A stretch of 64,000 nt of DNA from Robertkochia aurantiaca (GTDB taxonomy: Bacteria > Bacteroidota > Bacteroidia > Flavobacteriales > Flavobacteriaceae): positions 310,001 to 374,000 of the forward strand of contig NZ_JAINZS010000001.1 in assembly GCF_020166495.1 (NCBI RefSeq). Direction: 5' to 3'. A program made the position numbers and the translations under genes. Shown piece by piece: positions 50,873 through 60,161 of this stretch. Within the stretch, counting starts at the first letter, position 1. Every line of letters starts with the position of its first letter. The notes below the pieces were generated by a model, which did no database searches, was not told the DNA's origin, and was given only the letters and a program-made list of their open reading frames with translations.

Positions 50873-51913
50873 TTATTTGACATACTCGATCTTTCTCTCT
50901 TCCTCAGAATTTACAGTATCAAAAAATCCCTGCTCACTCATCCAGTCATCACTGTAAATCTTACTCATATAGCGCGAACCGTGATCGGGGAAGATCATTA
51001 CCACTTTGCTGTCTTTGGTAAACTCACCTTCTGCAGCCAGTTGCTTTACAGCCTGCATAACAGCCCCACTGGTATAACCAACAAAGCACCCTTCAGTTTT
51101 AGAGATCTCTCTTGCCGTATGAGCACTGTCTTCATCATTAACCTTGATGAATTTGTCTATGATCTCAAAATCGGTAGCCGTTGGGATCAGGTTTTTTCCC
51201 AGCCCTTCGATACGATACGGGTAAATCTCTTTCTCATCGAACTCTCCCGTTTCGTGATATTTCTTGAGAACCGACCCGTAGGCATCAACCCCGATAATTC
51301 TTACTGAGGGATTCATTTCTTTCAGAAAACGCGCAGTACCCGAAATCGTTCCTCCGGTTCCGCTGCATGCCACCAAATGGGTGATCTGCCCTCCGGTCTG
51401 TTCCCAGATTTCAGGCCCTGTTGATTTATAATGAGCTTCGGTATTCAGTTCATTGAAGTATTGATTTATATAGACCGAACCTTTTATCTCTTCGTGTAAT
51501 CTCCGGGCTACCTGGTAATAGGATCTCGGATCATCAGCGCTGACATTTGCCGGACACACATATACATTTGCTCCCATGGAACGCAACATATCGATCTTAT
51601 CTTTGGAAGACTTTGAACTTACCGCCAGTATGCATTCATAACCCTTGATTATACTGACCATAGCTATACTGAAACCTGTATTACCAGAAGTGGTTTCGAT
51701 GATGGTATCTCCCGGTTTGATGAGTCCTTTTCGCTCAGCCTCCTCAATGATATGAAGCGCTATTCGATCTTTAGACGAATGTCCCGGGTTGAAAGCTTCT
51801 ACTTTAGCGAAGTATGATCCATTAAATTGATCTGTAATCTTGTTCATTCTGATGAGAGGGGTGTTCCCAATCAGCTCTAAAACGTTGTTGTAAGCGTTTA
51901 TTTTTTGTTCCAT
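50873..51913 (-). CDS. CBS-like PLP enzyme; probable cysteate synthase (CapA-like)
   Basis: About 346 residues from [26 protein letters not shown] (an in-frame ATG 21 bases up is possible). Fold-type II PLP enzyme: K48 in [10 protein letters not shown], the phosphate-binding SGNTG at 76-80, and the C-terminal [18 protein letters not shown], which is the cystathionine beta-synthase ending rather than the cysteine synthase one. It lacks CBS regulatory domains. In the capnine pathway the enzyme that makes cysteate from O-phosphoserine and sulfite is CBS-like, so with the neighbouring alpha-oxoamine synthase I call it a cysteate synthase candidate. Cysteine synthase or CBS are alternatives. Confidence 0.78.
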   Translation of the reverse strand: MEQKINAYNNVLELIGNTPLIRMNKITDQFNGSYFAKVEAFNPGHSSKDRIALHIIEEAERKGLIKPGDTIIETTSGNTGFSIAMVSIIKGYECILAVSSKSSKDKIDMLRSMGANVYVCPANVSADDPRSYYQVARRLHEEIKGSVYINQYFNELNTEAHYKSTGPEIWEQTGGQITHLVACSGTGGTISGTARFLKEMNPSVRIIGVDAYGSVLKKYHETGEFDEKEIYPYRIEGLGKNLIPTATDFEIIDKFIKVNDEDSAHTAREISKTEGCFVGYTSGAVMQAVKQLAAEGEFTKDSKVVMIFPDHGSRYMSKIYSDDWMSEQGFFDTVNSEEERKIEYVK

Positions 51914-51956
51914 AGAGATGCGGGTTAGGATCAAAATTTGAGGATTTGAACCGTTG

Positions 51957-51964
51957 CAAATTTA
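51957..51964 (-). promoter_or_regulatory. Bacteroidota -7 element (TAAATTTG)
   Basis: An exact TAnnTTTG on the minus strand, 43 bases upstream of the CBS-like gene ATG. No clear -33. Confidence 0.35.
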
Positions 51965-51978
51965 GAATTTTTTTTTAA

Positions 51979-54117
51979 TTACTCTCGTATTCCCTCAAGG
52001 TCAAGTAAAAAGGCATACTCCATCGCTACTTCCCTCAATGCTTTAAACCTCCCGGAAGCCCCGCCATGACCGGCTTCCATATTGGTATACAGGAAAAGCT
52101 TTCCATAGCCTTTTTTAACATCTCTCAACCTGGCCACCCACTTGGCTGGTTCCCAGTACTGTACCTGAGAATCATGCAGTCCGGTAGTGACAAGAAGGTT
52201 CGGATAATCCAGAGGTGCCACATTATCATAAGGGGAGTATGACTTGATATAATCATAATACTCTTTCTTATTCGGGTTCCCCCACTCATCATATTCTCCG
52301 GTGGTTAACGGAATGCTCTCATCCAGCATGGTGGTTACTACATCGACAAAGGGTACCTGTGCCACTATACCATTATAGAGTTCAGGTGCCATGTTCATCA
52401 CCGCGCCCATCAGAAGTCCGCCTGCCGAGCCTCCCATGGCATAAAGGTGCTCAGGACCTGTATAATTCCTTTCGATCAGGAATTTTGAGCAATCTATAAA
52501 ATCTGTAAACGTATTCTTCTTCTTCAGCAGCTTCCCCTCATCGTACCATTTCCTTCCGAGATACTCCCCTCCCCTTATATGTGCAATCGCATAAACAAAT
52601 CCTCTGTCAAGCAAAGAAAGGCGCACACTTGAAAAATAGGGATCGAGGGTGGCACCATATGAACCATACCCGTATAGCAAAAGCGGGGTTTCAGAAGATA
52701 ACTGTGTATCCTTTCTGTAAACCAGAGAGATTGGGATCATCGTGCCGTCTGTGGCCTTTGCCCAAAGACGTTCCTCCTTGTAATTGGATTTATTGAATTT
52801 CCCGCCCAGCACTTCCTGTTCCTTCAGAATAAATTTTGACTTCGTTTCCATATCGAACTCAATGGTACTGCTGGGTGTGGTGAGTGAGTTATATATATAC
52901 CGTAATTTTTGCGTATCGAAATCGAGGTTGGTGGCTGTAAAGGCAGTATAGGTCTCGTTATCAAAGGGGATATAGTACTCAGAACTGTCTGACCATCTGA
53001 TCACTCTTATCTCATTAAGTCCGTTCCTGCGCTCGCTGACCACCAGAAAATCCCTGAAGATATCGATATCTTCCAAAAGCACGTCATCGCGATGACCAAT
53101 GACCTCCTCCCAATGCTCTTTTCCGGTAGTTGAGACCCGCGTTTTCATGAGCTTGAAGTTTCGGGCCTTATCGGCATTGGTGATCACATAGAAATGATCC
53201 TTATAATGTGAAATTCCGTATTCAAGCCCACGTATCCGCTCCTGGAAAACCCTGGGCTTATCCATCGGGCGGTCAGCATCTAAAATACTGTATTCGCTTG
53301 TAAGGGTGCTGCCTGATCCAAAAATGATATATTGCTGTGATTTCGATTTATAGACAAAGGCATTGAAGGTCTCGTCTTCTTCATGGTATACTACCTGATC
53401 ATCTTCTACAGCAGTTCCCCAGATGTGTCGGTATATCTTGTCAGACCGAAGAGTTTGATCATCTTTACGGGTATAGAAAAGCGTTTGATTATCATTGGCC
53501 CAGGTACTGGTGCCGGTTGTATTCGTAATTTCCATGGGATAGATCTCCCCTGTTCTAAGATCTTTTATCTGAATGGTATACTGCCTTCTTCCCACCGTAT
53601 CGGTTCCAAAAGCAATTAGGTTATTGTCAGGACTTACATTCAGGCCTCGCAAATTAAAATATTCATAGCCTTCTGCCAGCTCGTTACAGTCGAATAAGAC
53701 CTCTTCGGTTTCATCTTCCAGCTCCTTCTTCCTGAGGTATACCGGATAATCTTCACCTTCACGGTACCGGGTTATATACCAGTATCCGTTATACTTATAA
53801 GGAACCGATTGATCGTCTTCCTTGATTCGTCCCTTCATTTCTTCAAACAGAGACTCCCTGAAACCCTGCAGATGTTGATTCATCTGTTCGTAATAATGAT
53901 TTTCTCTTTCGAGATAATCGATAACCTCAGGGTTTTCTCTTTGGTTCAACCAATAATACTCATCGTACCTGATGTCACCATGCTTTTCAAGTTGTGTTGA
54001 TTTTTTATCGGCCATAGGAGGCCTTAGATCGCTTTCGCTCATGTGTGCTGCTTCGTTTTGGCATGAAAATGCAAAAATACAAGCTATAGCCAAAATACCG
54101 GGGTGTATTTTCATCAT
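51979..54117 (-). CDS. Prolyl oligopeptidase family serine peptidase (S9, oligopeptidase B-like) lipoprotein
   Basis: A 712-residue exported lipoprotein (IFAFSC near residue 19). The propeller domain (about 40-430) begins HGDIRYDEYYWLNQRENPEVIDYLERENHYYEQ, typical of the PtrB group. The C-terminal alpha/beta-hydrolase has the nucleophile in AMGGSAGGLLMGAV, Asp in TGLHDSQVQYWEP and His in EAGHGGASGRF. It cleaves short peptides after basic or Pro residues and here acts in the periplasm or outer membrane. Divergent from ybaB. Confidence 0.88.
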   Translation of the reverse strand: MMKIHPGILAIACIFAFSCQNEAAHMSESDLRPPMADKKSTQLEKHGDIRYDEYYWLNQRENPEVIDYLERENHYYEQMNQHLQGFRESLFEEMKGRIKEDDQSVPYKYNGYWYITRYREGEDYPVYLRKKELEDETEEVLFDCNELAEGYEYFNLRGLNVSPDNNLIAFGTDTVGRRQYTIQIKDLRTGEIYPMEITNTTGTSTWANDNQTLFYTRKDDQTLRSDKIYRHIWGTAVEDDQVVYHEEDETFNAFVYKSKSQQYIIFGSGSTLTSEYSILDADRPMDKPRVFQERIRGLEYGISHYKDHFYVITNADKARNFKLMKTRVSTTGKEHWEEVIGHRDDVLLEDIDIFRDFLVVSERRNGLNEIRVIRWSDSSEYYIPFDNETYTAFTATNLDFDTQKLRYIYNSLTTPSSTIEFDMETKSKFILKEQEVLGGKFNKSNYKEERLWAKATDGTMIPISLVYRKDTQLSSETPLLLYGYGSYGATLDPYFSSVRLSLLDRGFVYAIAHIRGGEYLGRKWYDEGKLLKKKNTFTDFIDCSKFLIERNYTGPEHLYAMGGSAGGLLMGAVMNMAPELYNGIVAQVPFVDVVTTMLDESIPLTTGEYDEWGNPNKKEYYDYIKSYSPYDNVAPLDYPNLLVTTGLHDSQVQYWEPAKWVARLRDVKKGYGKLFLYTNMEAGHGGASGRFKALREVAMEYAFLLDLEGIRE

Positions 54118-54147
54118 TTTTAAGCATAGGTTAGCTTTACAATTTAG

Positions 54148-54155
54148 TAATTTTG
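54148..54155 (+). promoter_or_regulatory. Bacteroidota -7 element (TAATTTTG)
   Basis: An exact TAnnTTTG, 27 bases upstream of the YbaB ATG at 54183. It overlaps an earlier in-frame start (54153), which argues for the later one. Confidence 0.4.
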
Positions 54156-54182
54156 TCAGGTATTATAACTAATATAAAGATC

Positions 54183-54506
54183 ATGTTTGGAGATTTGATG
54201 GGTATGATGGGTAAGATCAAGGAAACCCAACAGAAAATAGAGGAAACCAAAAAGCGACTGGATACCGTAATGGTGTCTGAAGAAAGCAGCGACGGTCTGT
54301 TGAAGCTTACCATGACCGCCAACCGAAGACTGGAAAATATAAGTATCGATGACCGGCTTCTTGAAGACAGGGAGCAACTGGAAGATTATTTGGTTGTTCA
54401 TATGAACAATCTGATCGAAAAGGCCGGGAAGGTGAACGAGGCTGAGTTAGGCGCCGTGGCGAAAGAAGGCATGCCCGATATCCCCGGACTCGATCTTTTT
54501 AAATAA
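54183..54506 (+). CDS. YbaB/EbfC-family nucleoid-associated protein
   Basis: About 107 residues from [35 protein letters not shown]. It forms a tweezer-like dimer that binds DNA. The middle reads [24 protein letters not shown], and the C-terminal helix is [41 protein letters not shown], close to the family ending. The length is normal. In many bacteria it lies beside dnaX and recR, but neither is here. Confidence 0.85.
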   Translation: MFGDLMGMMGKIKETQQKIEETKKRLDTVMVSEESSDGLLKLTMTANRRLENISIDDRLLEDREQLEDYLVVHMNNLIEKAGKVNEAELGAVAKEGMPDIPGLDLFK

Positions 54507-54617
54507 TCGTCTATGATTTCAGTATTTCATCGTTAACTCATTCATTCTTAATATTTTATTGGTTTTTTCTTTCAGGAATTTGATATATTTAAAACACCAA
54601 TCAAAATATTTATTTAC

Positions 54618-54950
54618 ATGTTTGAGATATTTCAAAGCGAGAAAAACGAAAAATACTACTTTCACCTTAAAGCCAGAAACGGTCAGGTTATCCTGGTAAG
54701 CCAGGGATATACCGATAAATCAAGTGCCAGGAAAGGAGTCGAATCAGTAAAGACTCACGCGGGTGATGAATCGCGGTTTGAAAGAAAAACAGCTTCCAAC
54801 GGGAAGTTTCATTTTAACCTGAAAGCTTCGAATGGGCAAATTATCGGAAGCAGTCAGATGTACACCTCTGAAGCGGGACTCGAGAACGGTATTGATTCTG
54901 TGATGAATCATGCCACAGATGCCGATATCAGAGATCTTACCACCGCCTAG
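54618..54950 (+). CDS. YegP/DUF1508-family protein
   Basis: A 110-residue protein made of two tandem DUF1508 repeats, about residues 8-56 and 60-108, each with the pattern KYYFHLKARNGQVILVSQGY and KFHFNLKASNGQIIGSSQMY. The family is cytosolic and of unknown function, often seen in stress-responsive contexts. It is complete and unremarkable. A terminator-like hairpin follows. Confidence 0.9.
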   Translation: MFEIFQSEKNEKYYFHLKARNGQVILVSQGYTDKSSARKGVESVKTHAGDESRFERKTASNGKFHFNLKASNGQIIGSSQMYTSEAGLENGIDSVMNHATDADIRDLTTA

Positions 54951-54968
54951 GCAATCAATGTAAAGCAG

Positions 54969-54998
54969 AAAGGGGCCAGCCACCGGCTAACCCTTTTT
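54969..54998 (+). terminator. Terminator-like hairpin
   Basis: AAAGGGG, AGCC, a short loop, GGCT and CCCTTTTT: two stacked helices with an internal loop and a 5-T tail after the YegP gene. It lies 3' of the convergent threonine aldolase gene as well. Confidence 0.55.
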
Positions 54999-55030
54999 AC
55001 AAAGCAAAATCATTTTTCCCTCTGAAAATA

Positions 55031-56062
55031 TTAATCGTCCAGATTTTTTAGTTTTTTGAGTAAGGTGGTATGCATCTCGTTTGTATAATCGAGATGAGTG
55101 ACCATTCTGAGTTTTCCCTGTCCCATACTGATGATCCTGATGCCCTCTTTTTTCAGTTTTTCAAAGAAGCTGTTTTCATCGACTTCATCCCTCAGCTGAA
55201 AAATAAGAATGTTGGTTTCAACGGGCTCGACCTTTTTCACTATGTTAAGGGTGTTCAGCATCGCGGCTATTTCGCCGGCCTTCCGGTGATCTTCTTCCAG
55301 GCGATCCACATGATTATCGAGAGCATACAATACGGCGGCCGCCAGGTATCCTGCCTGTCGCATCCCTCCACCCAGCATTTTTCTCACTCTCAGGGCCTTG
55401 TCGATGAACGCCTGACTTCCGACCAACATCGATCCCACAGGACACCCTAAACCTTTGCTGAAGCATACAGAAATAGAGTCAAACACCTGACCATACTGCT
55501 CTGGCTTTTCATTCCTGGCCACCATGGCGTTCCAGAGTCTGGCGCCGTCAAGATGCAACCCCAGATTATTACGATCACAGACCTCTCTGATCTTTTCAAT
55601 CTCTGAAAAATCATAACAGGCCCCTCCCCCTTTGTTCGTGGTATTTTCAAGACATACCAGGGTCGTAAGCGGACTGTGATAGAAATCTGGCGGATTGATT
55701 GCAGCCTCAACCTGTGATGCGGTGATCATGCCCCTGTCTCCATCGAGCAGTTTACATGAAACACCGCTGTTGAAACTCACCCCTCCTCCTTCATAATTAA
55801 AAATATGGGCATATTTGTCAGCAATAAGCTGCTCCCCCGGTTGAGTATGCACTTTTATAGCCGTTTGATTGGCCATGGTTCCGCTGGGGAAGAAGAGCGC
55901 AGCCTCCTTCCCGAACATTTTCGCAACACGCTCCTCCATTTCATTGACGGTAGGGTCTTCTTTGAATACGTCGTCTCCAACGCGGGCCTTCATCATGGCC
56001 TGCAACATTCCCTCGGTTGGCCGGGTTGTGGTATCACTGATCAGATTGATTTCTTTTTGCAT
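55031..56062 (-). CDS. Low-specificity L-threonine aldolase
   Basis: A 343-residue fold-type I PLP enzyme. The N-terminus INLISDTTTRPTEGMLQAMMKARVGDDVFKEDPTVNEME is diagnostic of the threonine aldolase family. The PLP lysine is in SVCFSKGLGCPVGSMLVG, the His stacking on PLP is in KYAHIFNYEGGG, and the Asp-Gly-Ala-Arg site is in LGLHLDGARLWNA. It cleaves threonine or allo-threonine to glycine and acetaldehyde. It lies 14 bases after the stop of the large metalloprotease gene, so both are co-transcribed. Confidence 0.93.
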   Translation of the reverse strand: MQKEINLISDTTTRPTEGMLQAMMKARVGDDVFKEDPTVNEMEERVAKMFGKEAALFFPSGTMANQTAIKVHTQPGEQLIADKYAHIFNYEGGGVSFNSGVSCKLLDGDRGMITASQVEAAINPPDFYHSPLTTLVCLENTTNKGGGACYDFSEIEKIREVCDRNNLGLHLDGARLWNAMVARNEKPEQYGQVFDSISVCFSKGLGCPVGSMLVGSQAFIDKALRVRKMLGGGMRQAGYLAAAVLYALDNHVDRLEEDHRKAGEIAAMLNTLNIVKKVEPVETNILIFQLRDEVDENSFFEKLKKEGIRIISMGQGKLRMVTHLDYTNEMHTTLLKKLKNLDD

Positions 56063-56076
56063 TATTTCATTTCATT

Positions 56077-58482
56077 TCAATTCATAAAACTGCTTCCGAT
56101 GGGAGATCCATCGGGAATTTTCTTTACCGGGATCAATTCGAAAAGTTCCGGTTTTTCCCTGAATCGTTCGATACGATCCAAATAAGCCTTTCTGTAAGGA
56201 TAATTATCGTCTTTTTTCAATTCTGCATCGATACGATCGATCTGCTCAAGAGCAAGCCCCTGTACCTGTGGATAAGCCTCGTTATTTAAGGCCAGGTTCA
56301 TAAGATGATGCAACACCCTGAAATTGACCATTTGATTTATTTCTTTGAGGTATTCATCACGCTCATCATTTTTGAAGGTCGCTTTGTATAACTCATCAAA
56401 CATCTCAGCAGCTCCCAACTGATCCCGGTCTATGGATTTCTGCTGAACAAGTCGGTTCACCCGTGCCGGGTGTAATAAGAATCCAAGACTGAAGTCAGCG
56501 GCGGTCTCGGCCACACTGAAGGGATCGAAAGCTACATCCAGGCGACTTTTAAATGATTCTCTTGTTCGTGAATACCCGCGGGCTCTGGGTGGAAACAATG
56601 CCAGTTTTTCTGTAGGAATGGCAAGAATCTCAGGGTCGAGGGTTCTGAGAACAGCACGGAGAGCATCTTTCTGCATCTTACTGTCAAGAAACTCCGGACG
56701 GCTGTCTCCTCCACCTCTTACACTGTATTCATAGGTCATCCCGCCAACCAGCTTTGCAGTCGCTTCGGTTTGGTATCTGTGGAAGAAATAAAGCGGCACG
56801 AACACATCTTCAAGCACAGTGTAAGGTTCACCAATTTTAATGTTTTCCTCCGAAAAATTCTCAATAGCCTTTTCTCTGATTCTCAATACTTCTTCGAGTT
56901 CCTCGGTCGCCTCTTTTCCATTATCCCATAAATGGGCAAGGGCATGAGCACCTCCTGCAGACCGGGCATCGGAGTCAGAAATAAAAACTATATCCTTTTC
57001 CTTGGCGCGTTGTAAGATCTCATCAAGAGCCTGCTTCTCATCGGCACCTTCAGGAAAATCCTGATATGCATAAGCTACCGTGATTTTATCCCATTCGCCA
57101 ATTCCGGTGTCGTAGATATTCTCAAATTTAATATCCCCGTTGTCAAGTTCATATTGCGGGTGCGGATAATCCATCACCGAAGCTCTCTCGGTAGAACTGG
57201 CAGCAAAGTTATGGGCAAATCCAAGGGTATGGCCTACCTCATGAGCCGACAGCTGTCGTATTCTCGCCAGTGCGATCTCGAGCATATCCTCATAATTCTC
57301 CTCATTTTCAGGGTAAGGACTCTCAAGCAAGGCCTGGGCAATCATGAAATCCTGTCTTATTCTAAGACTTCCAAGGCTCACGTGACCTTTAATGATCTCT
57401 CCCGTTCTCGGGTCGGTGACCGAAGCTCCGTAGCTCCAGCCACGGGTAGACCGGTGTACCCATTGAATCACATTATATCTTACGTCAAGCGGATCTGCAT
57501 CATCGGGTAAGATCTCTACCCTGAACGCATTCTTATAGCCTGCTGCCTCAAACGCCTGATTCCACCATTGAGCTCCCTCCAGCAGGGCAGAACGCACCGG
57601 CTCAGGGGTACCGTTATCCAGATAATAGACAATGGGCTCGACCGCTTCACTTACAGCCGCTTCGGGATCCTTCTTCTCCAACCGGTGCCTGTGAATGAAC
57701 CGCTTTACAACAGACTCCTGAACCGGCGTGGCGTAATCCATGTATGTAAAGGCATTTAGCCCGCTTCTTGGGTCATATGGCCGCATTTCAAAACCTGTGG
57801 TATCGGGCAGTTTTACGAAAGAATGATGCTGCACCACTGATACCTTACGCGGATCAGGGGCCACAGACCTGATATAGCTGCCTGAAGGCTCCCCGGTAAA
57901 AGTCAGCAAGGCCTCGAACTCTGAATTTTCAGGAAAGGAACGGGTTCGTTCCAGCCAAAGAGCACTTTTCTTTTCATCCAGGCTGTAATTTCCCTGCCTA
58001 CCTGATTTGAGTCGTTGGGCCACCCCATGCATGTCTTGCATCAGGAAAGGCGTAAAATCTATAATAAAGTTTCCGTTATCAAGGGTATCTTTGATTTCAA
58101 AACCAAATAGAACCGTTTTAGCGAACGCCTGCTCTACCGAGGTTCTTTCAAGTCTGTTCTCGGTAATGGCACGATACCTGAGGTTTGGCTGCATGAGCAG
58201 CATTTTATTACCTGCTTTTTTAAAGTATACAACTTGTTCATTTCCTAATTGTCCGCGATCCAGTCCGATATCATTGCTTCCCAGTCCGTGACTAAGGGAG
58301 TAGACATACAGAAATTCTTTTTCGGTATCATCGGTCTCAAGGTATATCTTGTCTTCCGAAGCATCGTACCAGAAATCGAAAAATCCTTCGTATTTCTTCA
58401 TGTCTGCCTTCTTTTCAGAGAACTGAGCCTGAAGACTGCTCATCGTAAGACATATAAGCGTCAATAAGTAATAGTATTTCAT
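56077..58482 (-). CDS. Large exported zinc metalloprotease (DUF5117/DUF4953 family)
   Basis: An 801-residue protein with a signal peptide ending LQAQ. The catalytic motif is HEVGHTLGFAHNF (HExxHxxGxxH), followed by a Met-turn-like ASVMDYPHP. Upstream are the conserved blocks FLYVYSLSHGLGSNDIGLDRGQ and NGNFIIDFTPFLMQD, which identify the DUF5117-type zinc-dependent metalloproteases found in exported form in Bacteroidota. The third His supports a metzincin-type zinc site. The substrate is unknown. It is the first gene of a run with threonine aldolase. Confidence 0.88.
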   Translation of the reverse strand: MKYYYLLTLICLTMSSLQAQFSEKKADMKKYEGFFDFWYDASEDKIYLETDDTEKEFLYVYSLSHGLGSNDIGLDRGQLGNEQVVYFKKAGNKMLLMQPNLRYRAITENRLERTSVEQAFAKTVLFGFEIKDTLDNGNFIIDFTPFLMQDMHGVAQRLKSGRQGNYSLDEKKSALWLERTRSFPENSEFEALLTFTGEPSGSYIRSVAPDPRKVSVVQHHSFVKLPDTTGFEMRPYDPRSGLNAFTYMDYATPVQESVVKRFIHRHRLEKKDPEAAVSEAVEPIVYYLDNGTPEPVRSALLEGAQWWNQAFEAAGYKNAFRVEILPDDADPLDVRYNVIQWVHRSTRGWSYGASVTDPRTGEIIKGHVSLGSLRIRQDFMIAQALLESPYPENEENYEDMLEIALARIRQLSAHEVGHTLGFAHNFAASSTERASVMDYPHPQYELDNGDIKFENIYDTGIGEWDKITVAYAYQDFPEGADEKQALDEILQRAKEKDIVFISDSDARSAGGAHALAHLWDNGKEATEELEEVLRIREKAIENFSEENIKIGEPYTVLEDVFVPLYFFHRYQTEATAKLVGGMTYEYSVRGGGDSRPEFLDSKMQKDALRAVLRTLDPEILAIPTEKLALFPPRARGYSRTRESFKSRLDVAFDPFSVAETAADFSLGFLLHPARVNRLVQQKSIDRDQLGAAEMFDELYKATFKNDERDEYLKEINQMVNFRVLHHLMNLALNNEAYPQVQGLALEQIDRIDAELKKDDNYPYRKAYLDRIERFREKPELFELIPVKKIPDGSPIGSSFMN

Positions 58483-58685
58483 AGTTTAAGTGTTTTTGGT
58501 AGTATAAAGCCCGGCTCATGAAAAAGTTCGACTCTGAGCAGAGCCTTTTATGATGGCCTAAATTTAGCCAAAAAGTAAGAATATCACACCACCATCGTTT
58601 CAAGTGTAAGAATCAGACAATTAGTTCTAAAAGATTGAGAAAGTTGTTTTAAATAACAGAAGATTTTCCTATTTTTTATACATAT

Positions 58686-60158
58686 ATGAAAATCAAAAGC
58701 AAGCATCCGATCTTTTCTGATTATGAAAAGGACCCAAAACTCTTTGACGAAATCTTCGACGAGGAGGGAAAGGTGAAAAAAATCTACAAAAAACTATTCG
58801 AGATCTATGGAAATCATTCCATTGAAGATTTTGAAGCCCTTAATAAAAAGGCTAAAGCTTCATTCTTCAACCAGGGAATCACTTTTCAGGTCTATGATGA
58901 GCATCAGCAGAAGGAAAAGATATTTCCCTTCGATCTTTTTCCGCGTATTATTCACCCAGATGAATGGGAGATCATCGAAAAAGGCGCTTTACAAAGAAGC
59001 CGTGCACTGAATCTCTTTCTGTACGATATTTATCATGACAAGAAAATACTGAAAGACGGGATCGTTCCCATGGACCTGCTGGCTTCTTCAAAGAACTATC
59101 TGCATCAGATGATGAATATAGACCCTCCCGGAGGTATCTACAATCACATTTCAGGTACCGATCTGATCAAGCATTCAGACGGAAAATATTATGTGCTGGA
59201 AGACAATATTCGTTGCCCTTCGGGGGTAAGTTACGTGATCTGTAACCGTACAGCTCTGAAAAGAGCCCTTTTTGGTGTTTTTGACCATTACAGCACCCAT
59301 ACCGTAACAAATTATGCAGAAAATCTCCTGGAGATTATTGAAAGTGTCAAACCACAGGGCGTCGACCAGCCGAATTGTGTTGTGCTTACTCCGGGAATGT
59401 TCAATTCTGCCTACTACGAACATTCATACCTGGCTAAGGCCATGGGTGTTCAGCTTGTCGAGGGAAGGGATTTGTATGTAGACAATAATTTTGTGTATAT
59501 GAAAACGATCAGGGGACCCGAAAAGGTAGATGTGATCTACCGGAGAGTCGATGACCTCTTTCTGGACCCCTTTGTATTTCATCCTGATTCAGCTCTGGGC
59601 GTACCCGGCCTTTTTTCAGCCTATCAGCATGGTAATGTGAACATCGTAAATGCGCCCGGCACCGGGGTGGCAGACGACAAAGCAGTTTACACCTACATGC
59701 CTGAGATCATCGATTATTATCTGGGTGAAGAGCCGATACTCAATAACGTGAAAACCTACCGTTGTGGTAACCCTGATGAATTGAAGTATGTGCTTGAACA
59801 CATACCCGAACTGGTGATCAAACCGGTAGACGAAGCCGGAGGCTATGGAATATCTATCGGAAATCGCCTAAGTAAGAAGGAGATAGAAGCGGTCAAAGAA
59901 CAGATCAAGGCCGACCCGAGAAAATATATCGCACAACCCATTCTTTCACTCTCTGTACATGCCACTTACATCGAAGACAGCGGTTCTTTTGAACAGCGAC
60001 ATATCGACCTGAGAACCTTCAGCCTGCTCGGGAAAGACAAGGAATTCGTACTGAAAGGCGGCCTGACCAGGGTAGCCCTTCAAAAGGGTAACCTGGTGGT
60101 GAATTCATCACAGGGAGGCGGATCAAAAGATACCTGGGTTTTAAAGAAATCGAAATAA
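58686..60158 (+). CDS. Circularly permuted ATP-grasp type 2 protein
   Basis: A 490-residue cytosolic protein. The N-terminal segment (KIKSKHPIFSDYEKDPKLFDEIFDEEGKVKKIYKKLFEI) precedes the core: MLAS-like DLLASSKNYLHQMMNIDPPGGIYNHISGTDLIKHSDGKYYVLEDNIRCPSGVSYV, typical of circularly permuted ATP-grasps, and DVIYRRVDDLFLDP with LVIKPVDEAGGYGISIG. The family is predicted to form amide bonds on a peptide or small-molecule substrate that remains unknown. It is the first gene of a three-gene operon with an alpha-E protein and a transglutaminase. Confidence 0.9.
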   Translation: MKIKSKHPIFSDYEKDPKLFDEIFDEEGKVKKIYKKLFEIYGNHSIEDFEALNKKAKASFFNQGITFQVYDEHQQKEKIFPFDLFPRIIHPDEWEIIEKGALQRSRALNLFLYDIYHDKKILKDGIVPMDLLASSKNYLHQMMNIDPPGGIYNHISGTDLIKHSDGKYYVLEDNIRCPSGVSYVICNRTALKRALFGVFDHYSTHTVTNYAENLLEIIESVKPQGVDQPNCVVLTPGMFNSAYYEHSYLAKAMGVQLVEGRDLYVDNNFVYMKTIRGPEKVDVIYRRVDDLFLDPFVFHPDSALGVPGLFSAYQHGNVNIVNAPGTGVADDKAVYTYMPEIIDYYLGEEPILNNVKTYRCGNPDELKYVLEHIPELVIKPVDEAGGYGISIGNRLSKKEIEAVKEQIKADPRKYIAQPILSLSVHATYIEDSGSFEQRHIDLRTFSLLGKDKEFVLKGGLTRVALQKGNLVVNSSQGGGSKDTWVLKKSK

Positions 60159-60161
60159 TAT

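Noticed and set aside
50873-51913. Plain cysteine synthase (CysK/CysM) as the first choice
   Set aside because: The C-terminal [18 protein letters not shown] block is CBS-like, and the neighbours fit the capnine pathway better than cysteine synthesis. Kept as an alternative.
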